The position numbers and the translations under genes were made by a program. From assembly GCA_963556695.1 (NCBI GenBank), contig CAUWAG010000003.1, positions 2,728,001 to 2,792,000 of the forward strand: 64,000 bases of DNA. The letters are read 5' to 3'. Shown piece by piece: positions 18,455-28,878 of this stretch; the first letter of the stretch is position 1; each line of letters begins with the position of its first letter. Source of the DNA: Anthostomella pinea (Eukaryota > Ascomycota > Sordariomycetes > Xylariales > Xylariaceae). The notes beneath the pieces were generated by a model. It was not told the origin of the DNA and ran no database searches. It saw only the letters and a list, made by a program, of their open reading frames with translations.

Positions 18455-20410
18455 TCATCTTCCGTCTTTCCCCGAGTCATCCAACTTCACTATCTCATTC
18501 CTCGTATTCGCAGCACCACAAGTAGGACACCTGCAACAATCACCCCTTAATATCCGCCAATTCCGACACGCCTCGCACCGCCTCGCCAGCACATCCCTCT
18601 CCGTCTTCTCGGGACAGCGAACCAGATCGTCGTCGTACCAGCGCAGGAGGCCCGCCCAGCGGCCTTCGTACTTGTCGGACGCCAGCGCCTCCGCCACCAT
18701 GCGCGCCGACAGCTCCAGCAGGGCGGCCACAGCCTCGGGCTCGGCCCTTGACGGCGGGCCGTCCATGATCGCGATCGCGCGGTCGGCGAACGCGATGAAC
18801 TCGGGCCTGTTCGCGCCCCATTCCCAGCTCGTCAGCACTTCGGCCACGTCTGCTAGGGTGTAGGTCCGCATCTTGCGCCAGTGCTCGTTGCCGGTGCCGC
18901 AAAGGTACTGCCACAGCGGGCCCAGGGGCCCCGTCTTCGGCGACCGCATCAGCAGGTAGTTGAAGCGGTTCATGCGGTGCAGGTTCGGGACGCGGCCGGC
19001 GCAGAAGCGGTTGTACGCCGCCATCATCTGCTTTGCCTGGTCCGGCTTCGTGCCGGAGAGGTACTTCTGCGTCGCTTCGGCGAGGTAGATGCTGGTTGCC
19101 ATGTTACAGTTGATCCCCGGCGAGTAGAGCGGGTTGGTGAAGCCGGCGGCGTCGCCGATGGCGGCCCAGCGTGGCCCGGCTACGGTGGGCGATTGGTACG
19201 TCAGGCCCTTGCGGATGAACCACGTCGACTTGGGGCCGTAGAGGTCTTGGACCAGGCGGTGCTTGTCCATGAGCCCCTTCATCAGGGCGTAGCGGCCGGT
19301 GATCCAGTTGAACTTTCGCTCGGCCTCGCACGAGCCGTAGGAAGACATGTCTGAGGGGTAGACGACGTCGTCGCGGAGTGCGTAGCCGATGCTCACGACC
19401 CAGCGGAACTTGAGGCCGAATCTCTTGGCTAGTTCCATGGAGGAGGGATACTCATCGGGATGGACGTCTTGCGCGTTCAGATCAAGCAGGAAGTTGATCA
19501 TTGCGGCAAGGTTCTCGACTGGGCTTTCTTCCCAGCTCGGAAGGCGAATTACCCAAGCCCAGCTATAGACGAGCCGCGTCAGCAAAGAACAAGTACCTGT
19601 AGTCATTGGCACTGCGACTCACCCCTCAGGTAGGCAGATATGGTTCGTGTTGCAGGACTCATAGCTCGGCAGCGGGATCTCGGACTCGTCGCCCGGGCAT
19701 TCGAAATACGCCCAGAACGCATCCGTGTTGAAGCCCGGTAATATCTGTTTCCTTGAGGCCTTGGACGCGAACCGTCTGAACCGGCCTGTGGCATCAACCA
19801 GGAGGTTGGTCCGTATTGTCGTCGCATCATCATGCCCAGTGGACACCTTCATCTCCACCTGACTGTGACAGTGCTCCTTTGGCAGCACCGTGGCATCTAC
19901 ATCCACGTTGTGGCCGTGCAGCACTCTGACACCAAGTCTCTGGGCGTACAAAGTGAGCAGCAGCTCACTGATCTTGCGCTCGATCTGGAGCGTAGGTACG
20001 AAGTCTCCAGGCGGACCATTAGCACTGAATGTACCGCACTCGTTCGGGTTGCTGTGGTCAAGGTAATAGAAGGCAAGGCCGTCCTTTGGCCCAAACAACC
20101 GCCACAGCAAGGCCGAACCTACGCCGATAGTCTTGAGCCATAGTCCGAATACTGTCAGTGTGCTCTCTCCGATCTTGTAGCTCGGACTTTCGGATTTTTC
20201 CAGGACAGTTATCGAAGGAGCGGTCGCGCTCGACGCCGCTACTGCTGATGCCAGGAACTTCTTCTGAGCGTGTATGGCGTAAATCAAAGAATGGATGCCT
20301 CCGCCAACGACGACGACGTCGGATTTTGCAGGTGTCCTGGAGTCTGTGTTCAGCGAGTTGAGGTACTGGGCTGTACACGGCTCTTGGGGGACCGCTTGGG
20401 AGACAGCCAT
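18455..20410 (-). CDS. Flavin-dependent halogenase-like oxidoreductase (631 aa)
   Basis: Exon 1 (19623-20410) and exon 2 (18455-19562) join across a 60-bp intron (GTGAGT...TATAG), giving 632 codons. The protein starts with an FAD-binding stretch (SDVVVVGGGIHS, residues 31-41), where the last Gly of GxGxxG is Ser. It continues with YKIGESTLTVFGLWLK, and carries WAWVI at 264-268, corresponding to the WxWxI motif of flavin-dependent halogenases. The second FAD motif is IGDAAGFTNPLYSPGINCN (about 398-416). The exon junction falls in the codon just before the WxWxI motif. The C-terminus holds paired cysteines (RRCEACRNW; CCRCPTCGAAN) resembling a zinc ribbon. A TATAAATA lies about 100 bp upstream of the ATG. 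Members of the superfamily halogenate aromatic substrates or act as monooxygenases; the substrate here is unknown. No biosynthetic neighbours are visible. Confidence 0.75.
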
Positions 20411-22810
20411 GGCGGTTTATGTGAAGGCAAAGAGGGTATATACAAAAGTATCTGTCAGAAGAGTGCTGATCCGCGGAGTGTCCACCGGTAGGAATGACAG
20501 CCAATAACCCATATTTATACCAAATCAGCACAGGATGCTGATGCCCCATTCCAGTCACGACTCAGCCTCACAAGGTCTGCAATCAAATGCTGCCGTCACC
20601 ATGTCACTGACGAGGGATGCAATGAGACAGCTATCCAAGACTTTTCCCCAGGCGTCTGGGATCGGCGTCTCGCCTTGCATCGACGCACCGCAAAAAGGAA
20701 ACATTCTCTAGTGTTTGGCTTGCAGAAATATTCTCTAGTGTTCGGGCTGAGAAGTTGCTTTGCCTTTCCAGCTTTCTTCAAAGCGGCACAGTACAGGGGA
20801 GCCGATACACGGTATGTTGCAGGGGTTCGGCTAAGCTTGATCACACACAGTGCATGCCCCATGGAAAGGATTCTATACCCAGATAAGTTTCAAAAATTTC
20901 CCTGATTGTCTGCATTCGAAGTCTGCAAGAGGAACTCAGAAGACTCTGATCTGTGGATAGGATCCTGTCCCCTTGCGTTCTTCAATCCCTGGGGTGGTGG
21001 TCCAGAAAAGAGATCTTCACGGCTTAGCTAACTTCTAAGACAGTGCAGGGCACCACTCGGTCCGATCTAGCCGCAGCCCTATGGAGTGGGTGGCTTTGTA
21101 TAGTCCGTCTTCTGTCTCGTGGCGACGCCTCGGGAGGTGATCCGATTGCCTCATCCGATTGCTGCCCTACTTCGATAGCTTGTGCGAGGCAATATGCCGG
21201 CCTGCCGGGCTTGCGGGTGCGGAGCGTGGTGGGCAAGCTGAAATCAGACCGGATCCTGTGGAATAGGCAACGATGTCATGGGTGCGGTGCGTGGAGTTGC
21301 TCCTTCACAGACTCGAAATGGATCCTGTACGTAGGCTTGGCTATGCCGCACAGGAACGGCGGCATCGCTTCCACCCAATGCGGTCACGCCGCCAGGGGTT
21401 ACGAGGTCAAGATCCTGTGATGGGATCTTGTGAGGAGCAGCGGATCTTACGGGCCATCATGGGAGGGCTGAGTCACTCCTGCACAGGGCCTGATAAAGGG
21501 GCTGGGGCAAGCGGAAGGATGACTGGTCAACCCCCGCTGCAGTTCTGCGGCGCGAGGGTAAGGACTCCAAGCAAACAGTCCACAACTCCGTGACAGTTGC
21601 ATGACCAACTAGCAGTGGGCTTTGAAGAGGGTGAATGATTTTCTTGAAGCCAATTACTGTATTACGCATCCGGACTGGTTTCGCTCCGTAGTGTATGGCC
21701 GGCTTTCCTGGGTACTGTGCTCAAGAGTGAAAATCCGCTGTAGAATGATGGGAGACCGCGCTTACTCATATCGAAATGTTGCAATAGTTCGATCAAACGT
21801 TGACAGAGACGGAAGTGAGCAAGTTTCCCATGTGGCTACGTGGCAGTGACCAATCCTAGTGTGTTATCGGTTGCAGGAGTGAGTACCCTAGTAGTATCCT
21901 AGGGCCGGGAAGAGGCGCAGACCTCTATAGAGAAGACAATACCAGGGGTGGTAAGCACTAAGACTGCTTCTCAAACTTTGCCTCCCCCAGACATAATTTT
22001 GGCCGGCCCGAGGATGCTACTAGGGCGCTCCTTCTCTATCAAGGTATGTCCGTAAAATCTATGGATGCTTCTGGCGGTGAAAGAACTATCTGCTGGTGGC
22101 CTTCATGGCCCAAGTTAGATAAACCACAAATAGGCTTGACCAGCCAGAACGTATTCTGCTTCTTTTGTGACTCCCAAGGTAGAGACTACCATGGATGACC
22201 ACGTTGCGGACGGAAACAGTGCCGTTAGAAGACACAGAAACAAAGTACCATATTTGGGCGAAAGTTGTACACATAATACGCCATATCGACATCACTTGTA
22301 TAGTTGGTAAGAATCATTAACTTCGCGCCCCCTGTCGCCCGTAGACGGCGTCTACCAGCAACCCAATAAAAAAGAGCAATAACAATAACACAAGTCGGCA
22401 TTGTACTCCCATTTTGAGTTTTTTTTACCCCGAGTTGCTATTTGGAAGATGACGGCTTTCGAGCAGCACAAATCCCTCTGCCTTGACTGTGTCAGACTTC
22501 CGCGTTGGCTGTTCAGCGCGCTGATCTGATGTATCAGCACCCCTAGTATGCAGCCCAAGTCAGATCATCATCCCCCAATTCAAGGTCAACAAATCTGACT
22601 TCAGTAGACATCACATATTCAAAACACCAGCAAAAGCACCGTAGTATCACAATACTAAATCAGGGTATGCGCCGAATAGTCGGCAGGAAGACGAAAGTCA
22701 ATTAAACAAAGGAAAAGGGAACTTCAGTCAAGTAACTCACACACAAGAAATACTTACCAGAACACCACCACCCAGCCCTTCATCACAACAGCCAACTCAC
22801 AAAGACCTAC
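20411..22810. other. Intergenic region with one inverted-repeat element
   Basis: No convincing gene lies here; open frames are short and without domains. It contains the promoter of the halogenase-like gene, a short direct repeat (TTCTCTAGTGTT at about 20703 and 20730) and the inverted-repeat element at 21886-22025. Confidence 0.5.
21886..22025. mobile_element. MITE-like element with 23-bp inverted termini
   Basis: The left end CCCTAGTAGTATCCTAGGGC and the right end, read in reverse complement as CCCTAGTAGCATCCTCGGGC, match with two mismatches over 20 bp and continue in CCGG. The unit is 140 bp and has no coding capacity. I see no clear target-site duplication (flanks gagta and cgctc). A miniature inverted-repeat transposon is the simplest reading; a structured RNA or a recombination product are alternatives. 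Confidence 0.5.
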
Positions 22811-22814
22811 CTAC

Positions 22815-24089
22815 CTAGATCCACTCCCCCGTAAGCTTGACAGGCTTCGACCCGCGCTGCGTCGTCAAGCTCCGTCCCACACCCTCGCCCGGCAGCCGCG
22901 GCAGCGGCTTCTCCTTCTTCGCCTCACCTACCTTTCCCGGCCCCGTCTCCAACCCAGCCACCGACTCGTCGCGCAGGGTGTAAACACTCTTACTATGAGC
23001 CAAGTCCCGCATCCCCTCGAACAGCCCAGGCTGCTCAGTCACAACATCGCCCTGCAGCCCATACATCTTCAACATCGCATCATGCTCCCTCAAACTCTCC
23101 CTCTCCCTCTGCGCCTTCATCACCCCACTTACATCAATGCCCGCCCGTGCCATCTCGGGCCTTGCCTCGGGGTGCTTGGCCGTGAACCCGGACCAGAACG
23201 CCTCCCCGAGGAACGTGGGCAGGCATTTGGGGTCTAGTTGTGACTGCGTGCGTGTAAGGACGATGTGGTCCAGACACCAAAAGACGTCCTTAGCAATCGT
23301 AGCGAGCGCGCGCTCGTCCCCCCTCCGACGATTGTCGAGCCAGCCCGCCGCCACATTATCAAGCTGGCTCGCCATGCTCAGCACAGTCGCGTTCGACACG
23401 GACGAGCGCACGCGCTCGAGGCGATCAAAACCATCATCGACAAGATACTTAATCCTCACCCTCCGGACCGTCCCATCTCGCATCGGCAGCCCGACCGAGT
23501 CGGCCCAAGTGGCGTACCCGCGCGCCTGCGCCCAGGCTTTCACGTTGTCCTTCGAGTGCGCCGGGCACAGGATGGAGATCTTGTTCGCGCGACGACCCGT
23601 GAAACCGTGATCGATCAGCGCGCCGAGCCCGCAGATCGCGTACGGCACGTGGTCGAAGGTGCGGTGCAGCACGTCGAAGAGCTCGGCCATCTCGGCGGCC
23701 GTCATCATCGACTTACCCCAGCCTGGCTGCTGGCTGCCCGTGTCGCCGCCGCTGGCGGTGGTGGGGAAACGACGCTGTGACTTGATGCGCGGCGGCGACC
23801 GCGTCCCGGACAACACGGCCGTTGTCGTCGTGGTCGGCCTCGGGCTGTTGTTGTTGGAGGCACCAGCCGGCGATGCGCTCGTGCGCTGTATCGTCGGCTG
23901 GTCCGACGATGCTGAACCAGCCTCGACGCGCGCTGGGAGGTGCAGCGGTCTCTCACCTAGCCCGAGGTTCGCTCTGATCTGGGTATTATAGCGTATGCTT
24001 TTGAATTCTGGATATGCAGGCTGGGGCTCTTTCCGGGGGAAGCAGTTATTCAGACACGCCGTTACGGCGCTGAACGGATTGGGAGTCAT
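22815..24089 (-). CDS. Nucleotidyltransferase-like fungal protein (424 aa)
   Basis: This is a single-exon gene with ATG at 24089. The N-terminal ~130 residues are disordered (Ser/Pro/Thr-rich). Residues of about 131-180 read AEMAELFDVLHRTFDHVPYA, ICGLGALIDHGFTGRRANKI and SILCP. This resembles the start of nucleotidyltransferase-fold domains (a Gly-rich 'cGl.Al...G' turn followed by a strand), as seen in a family of uncharacterised ascomycete proteins. The canonical GS and DxD catalytic residues are not evident, so enzymatic activity is doubtful. The C-terminal part is charged and contains a PLPRLP proline motif. The function is unknown. Confidence 0.65.
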   Translation of the reverse strand: MTPNPFSAVTACLNNCFPRKEPQPAYPEFKSIRYNTQIRANLGLGERPLHLPARVEAGSASSDQPTIQRTSASPAGASNNNSPRPTTTTTAVLSGTRSPPRIKSQRRFPTTASGGDTGSQQPGWGKSMMTAAEMAELFDVLHRTFDHVPYAICGLGALIDHGFTGRRANKISILCPAHSKDNVKAWAQARGYATWADSVGLPMRDGTVRRVRIKYLVDDGFDRLERVRSSVSNATVLSMASQLDNVAAGWLDNRRRGDERALATIAKDVFWCLDHIVLTRTQSQLDPKCLPTFLGEAFWSGFTAKHPEARPEMARAGIDVSGVMKAQRERESLREHDAMLKMYGLQGDVVTEQPGLFEGMRDLAHSKSVYTLRDESVAGLETGPGKVGEAKKEKPLPRLPGEGVGRSLTTQRGSKPVKLTGEWI

Positions 24090-24712
24090 CTCAAAAGTAG
24101 ATTGTTCAAGAGCGGGGGATATTTGGATATTGGAAGGGAACTTACTGTCAAAGTAGGACCCTGATATCTTGGAATTCGAATGTTGCTCTTGGGATGTTGA
24201 TGAACCTTCGAGTTAGAGCGCTGAGGCTTGTGAATCATCTATATACTTGGGTGAAGTGCCTTTGTCACCGAGGGACAATATCGTTGTTTGTCTGTCTGCT
24301 TGTGAGATACCCAGAGTTGCTTGGACTGAAAGACAAGGGAATGAAAACATGTGGCAAAGTAAAGGCATTCAGAGTATAAGCGCATTGTTGCGGCCGCTGA
24401 TAACAAGACACTCCAAAGACTGACGAGGCTAGACCACTCGTGGAACAAATGATGGCGGTTGCGCGTAACGTGCCTGGACAAGGAGCCCCCGTAGAGTCGA
24501 AATCGATACGCCACGTGGGACTGACCTGAAAGCAGATTATTACGTCCCAACCAAAGGGGTCGAACACAGAGTTGCCTGTATATCAGCTGCAAAGCAAGCA
24601 AGCCATTCATTGCCTTGTAGACCAGGGTTCCGCTAGCCCTTCCAACGCCTATGATACAAAGCCGAGGACCACGCCCTCAGATGCGATTAAACTCCCATCT
24701 ATCAACGTACAG

Positions 24713-25889
24713 TTAGAGCTTCTCGTCTTCCACTTCCATATGGTCGCCGTTTGCCTGTCCATTCGCCGCTGCGTCTTTCTTGGGCATCGTAGCCTCTTTG
24801 TCGATCATCTGTCTCGATACTGATACGATGTTGTCCTCAATGAGCTTCTGGCCAACGTCCTCCAGATGCTTCTTCGGATCGAGCTTGCCAACGTAGCGAG
24901 TCTTGAGTTGGTCCTTAGTCAGCTCAGTCTCCTCCTTGACTCTCTTCTCGTATCCTTCGGCCAGGTGGACTAGTCTTTCGAAGCTCTCCTTGTTCTGCTC
25001 GCCTTCATGTCTAAAGTCCTCCATCTCTAGCGCCTCGGTCCAGACGTGCTTGTGCAGGTTCATCAGCATATTCTCCTCCAAGGCCGTTTTCCGGTAGTTG
25101 ATGCCGATCGAGTAGTAGTGTCGGTTGAGGCCGTGGATTAGCGCTTGTATGGATGGCTTATTGAGGTGACCCAGGTTGGATGTACTCTGTCTCGGCTCCT
25201 GACCAAGCATCAAAGACTGTGGGTTGATGAGGCGGAAAGCGTCAATGACGACCTTTCCTTTGACGGACTGTATAGGGTCGACGACGACGGCGACGGCGCG
25301 GGGCGTCAGCTGCTCGAAGGACTGTTGGGTGTTGATATCAACCGACGAGAGCCAGCAGCCGAATCCAGGGTGGGAGTGGTACCAGCCAACGACAGATTCG
25401 GGTCTGTCGGTCAATAGTAAGTATGCGCGCAAGCAGTAAAAGTCGACTCCGTTCGTCCTGCTTACCTTCCCGTTTGTGTCAGCATGTCCATCATCTTCTG
25501 CTGGAACACCGGGTCGACAGCCTCGACACTGACACCGGTACCGCTCTGCGGCATGGCGAAGACATCGACGACGCGCACTGTGAAGTCGTCGACGAACTCG
25601 CCCAGCATTAGACCCATGACCTCCATAGGCACACCGGCTCGTCCGTGTCGTAACATCTTCAACAGCGCGAGGGAGGATATGTAGACCGTCTCGGAGTTGT
25701 CGATGAGGGCTTGGTTGTCCTGCGCAAGAACAGCATGTCAGCTCAGCATGCTTCGCGAGGACGAGCACCATCAACTTTGCGAGGCAACGCTGATGATACA
25801 TTGGGTGTGGTAATACTCACAGATCCCGGAGCAGTTCCAAGCCCACCCATGCCGGATGCACCAGCCAGCATTCTGTTGAGGCGGTCCAT
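24713..25889 (-). CDS. RPN11: 26S proteasome lid deubiquitinase RPN11 (337 aa)
   Basis: Three exons (25821-25889, 25466-25719, 24713-25403) are separated by introns of 101 and 62 bp; the spliced length is 338 codons. Rpn11 is the zinc metalloprotease of the regulatory particle lid that removes ubiquitin chains from substrates. The MPN domain carries a complete JAMM motif: Glu56 (in [14 protein letters not shown]), His117, His119 and Asp130 (in [16 protein letters not shown]). The family signatures MDRLNRML at the N-terminus and [20 protein letters not shown] in the C-terminal half distinguish it from CSN5. The length matches fungal orthologues. The C-terminus ends in a charged tail ([10 protein letters not shown]). 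Confidence 0.95.
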
Positions 25890-26750
25890 GTTGGAAGGTA
25901 TGCGATGTTGCTTGGCAGGATCTGGATTGGTAGGCTATTCTCGGACGAAGCTGGAGGATGTGCAGGCGTCGCGACAAGTTGAACGGTGGCAGCCGGAAGG
26001 TGGATTGTGATTGTCCAAGTTGTTGGAGGCGAGCTCACCGGACAGAGCTTGTATGGAGCTTATTGACTTATTGACTTACGTAATCGAGATGGTTGACGAG
26101 GCGGATCTGCCTGGAGGAGCTCGGGCCGCCGCTGCACCCACGCAATCGATAAGAGCCGCCTCATCAGCCGCATCCCCTCATCAAAACTGCGCAAAGTAAT
26201 CACCCAGCAGCAGATCGTGACTTTTTAGTTCCACTGTACATTATCCGATGGACTCCCCTGGGCATATCCGCGGGTTCTGTAAATCATAGGTTTTTGCGAA
26301 CAAATGATGTCTCCAACTCTGTCCGCCGCTGAGTTCGGCGTATCTACAGGGACAGAAGACTCAGCCATGGAAAGGGGTAGCTATTTCTCTTGTGGCGCAG
26401 TTTCGGGCACGAGAGATACGGCGCCACCGCTGAGGTTTTGTTCCCTTTCACCACCCAGTGCCTTCTCATCACTCTAGTTTTATAACTGTCGAGTTGGAAG
26501 CTGTGGCAATATATGAGTCTACACCACCTACTATGTCGCACAAACCGGTTTCATACTTCTAAAGATGGCAAGGTCTCTCCAACGCTTGATGCCTCTTCAG
26601 CTCCACCCATGATCATCACGGATCTACGCCTAAATGGTCTTCTCAGTTACATCATTACATAAGCACCTTTCGGGTAGTTCATATCTTCATTCTAGGATGA
26701 GTCGCCCGGTATCTAGGGCTTGTCTCATGCCACCGTCTCAGACAGGTCCA
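25890..26750. other. Intergenic region, no gene seen
   Basis: This stretch holds the RPN11 upstream region and the 3' side of the GST gene. Nothing with coding character is visible. Confidence 0.5.
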
Positions 26751-26751
26751 G

Positions 26752-27683
26752 CTAGTGGTCATCTCGTTCGGCCCACGGCTTGACAGCCTCCAGCAACTTC
26801 CGATGCGGCTCTGCATCGCCGGTGGCCTTCAGCAACCCGTCTAGCTCGCCAAGTCGCTGAAAGAAGATCATGACCGAAGCCCATTGGAAATCGGCGTAGC
26901 TGACCGTCTTCCCCATGAAGTAGGGCCCGTCGCCGTTTTCCTTCAACATTGCCGTAAGCTCCTTGAGCGCTGGTGCGGCAGCCTGGTACGCCACCTCACC
27001 GCCCTTCTCCTTTGCATACTGGTCCAGCGTCACGCCGATGGAATTCTCCCGCGTCGACACGAAGTATGGAACACTTGCATCGTTGAGGATAAGTTTTGGC
27101 ACCTTGGGCACAAAGATACCGCGAATGGGACCAAAGAACTTCGGCTGGAGCTCCTGCAGCTTCGAGAGATACGGCGAGTCCAGATGCAAGCTTGGCTCGG
27201 GATACTTCTTCTCGAGGAGTTCGGCTATCTCCAATGAGTCCATCACGTAGCTTCCGTCGGGCATCATGACAGTTGGGATGGTGAACTCTTCTTTATCCTT
27301 CGGGAAGCTGCATTTCGGCAGTCGTCAGCGTCTGGCGATAACCAAAATCGAGCCAACCTGGATGGAGTTTCCATGGTCAGAGCCCAATGAACTCTTCTTA
27401 CTGGTCAGCAAGTCTTGGCTTGATGTCTGGGTATTCAACCTTCAAAGACAAGCAAGTCAGCATCGAGTCCTTGTCATGTCGGATCATGGAGGCCCTTACC
27501 CATTCTGTCTTGTAGTCCAGACCCTTGTAATTCAGCACCAACCGAGCTAGGATAGTCGTGTTAAGAGAGGTCAAGTATGCCTTTTGGGTCCATTGAAGAC
27601 GTACTCTTCCATGGGTTCGGAGTCCAGCATTTGCAGGGCGGCTTGGAGGGCAAGTCGAGCAGTACAATATCTTGGGTAGCCAT
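26752..27683 (-). CDS. Glutathione S-transferase family protein (239 aa)
   Basis: Four exons (27605-27683, 27500-27546, 27402-27439, 26752-27307) with introns of 58, 60 and 94 bp give exactly 240 codons. The N-terminal thioredoxin-like fold reads IVLLDLPSKPPCKCWTPNPW, TRLVLNYKGLDYKTEW and EFTIPTVMMPDGSYVMDS, with the usual cis-proline (IPTV) and SxxIxxYL-type (DSLEIAELLEKKYP) glutathione-site features. The helical C-terminal half contains PYFMGKTVSYADFQWAS, the conserved capping box and Asp of GST C-domains. This type is common in ascomycetes and related to UstS-like enzymes. The substrate is unknown; it could act in detoxification or secondary metabolism. Confidence 0.85.
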
Positions 27684-28878
27684 GTTGGTAGAATCTGCCT
27701 TTGTGGTCAGGACAGTTGAGAACGTCACCTTGTTGTCGTAGCTGCTGGGCCCTGGTCTGGTCCGAGTTCGAAGTAGGCAATGTGGGATACTAGGGTCGGG
27801 GACGAGATTCAATGGTGTGCTAGATAGATGATTGACTCATTGAGGACCCTTCGGCAGTCACATCAAGTGCTGACAAATTTGGATCATTATAACCCCGAAG
27901 GTTGATAGGTACGCCTTCCCTTTGACATGATGGTCTACCTGGTGGACCACGTGCAGATGCGGGGTTATCTGCAACGAAACCTTAAGATCACACATCCAAT
28001 GTCCTCATCATACTCCAAGAGTAACTCGGCGATGGTAAGGGGCATCACATAGCAGAACGTGTGCTGTTGACCTGGGTGACTGGTTCATACCTGACGTGTC
28101 TGCCCACACTTGACCTTGTTCGGATGGTACCGCCTTTTCCAAGCAACGGTCAATCTCTTGCCAATGCTCATATTCCCGCGTTTCTACAGCCAATGGTGAT
28201 CAAGGATATGAGCAATGGCAGTGGGTGGCTCGTGCGTACAGCGTCTTGCTTGGAAAAGGCAGTACCCTCGCTTACCCTGACCCTGACCACCCACTGCAGC
28301 CAAACTCACAAACTTTGGGCAGTCTTCCAAGATACACATCGAATGTGCTGGGAGCGAGGATTGTCCCTGAAGTAGTGATGAGGCCCAAGATCGCTGAATG
28401 CGCCAGACAATCAGCTATCCGAGTCCCTGCATACGTGAAATTTATAAAAAAGATTAATAGGTTAGCTATTTTCTGTTTGATTCCTTCAAATAAATATATT
28501 CAAGCTTTAAATAGCAACATATTCACGTATTTTCATCGGGTGCACTCAACATACCTCTGGTCTGCGTGAGGTCCTCTGCTTCTTTCTATGTCAACGCACA
28601 ACTTCAAAGGCTATCAAGGTGCCTCTGCACATGAAATCACTGCCGCGTGCATCAAGTTCCCCGCCTAGCACGCACTCGGTTACGTGCATACAGCGAACGC
28701 CGTTATCGATTGTTATCGATTCTGGACTGCAAGGCTACGTCCCCACTTACCGGGACAGGCAAGCCTTATTACACTTACACTGTACAGGGACCTTCAACGG
28801 TTCAAACCTTCTGCCTCTAATCTTCAGTCTTCTTCTCTTCCCATCGTCATCTCTCACAACCCTCCGTTCTCCCCCGCG
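27684..28878. other. Intergenic region with an imperfect hairpin
   Basis: This region lies between the divergent GST and RPD3 genes. It contains the inverted repeat at 28127-28265 and a short AT-rich patch (28437-28530) that may be a small RIP-affected relic. No gene is supported. Confidence 0.5.
28127..28265. repeat. Imperfect inverted repeat, potential long hairpin
   Basis: GGTACCGCCTTTTCCAAGCA (28127) pairs with GCTTGGAAAAGGCAGTACC (28247). Further inside, GCCAATGCTCATATTCC pairs with GGATATGAGCAATGGC. Both pairs are nested in the correct order around a ~30-base loop, giving a 139-bp hairpin with an internal mismatched section. Confidence 0.6.

Noticed and set aside
20960..21420. Repeated GATCCTGT octamer (at least four copies)
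   Set aside because: The copies are short, irregularly spaced and not accompanied by wider similarity; chance or weak local duplication is enough.
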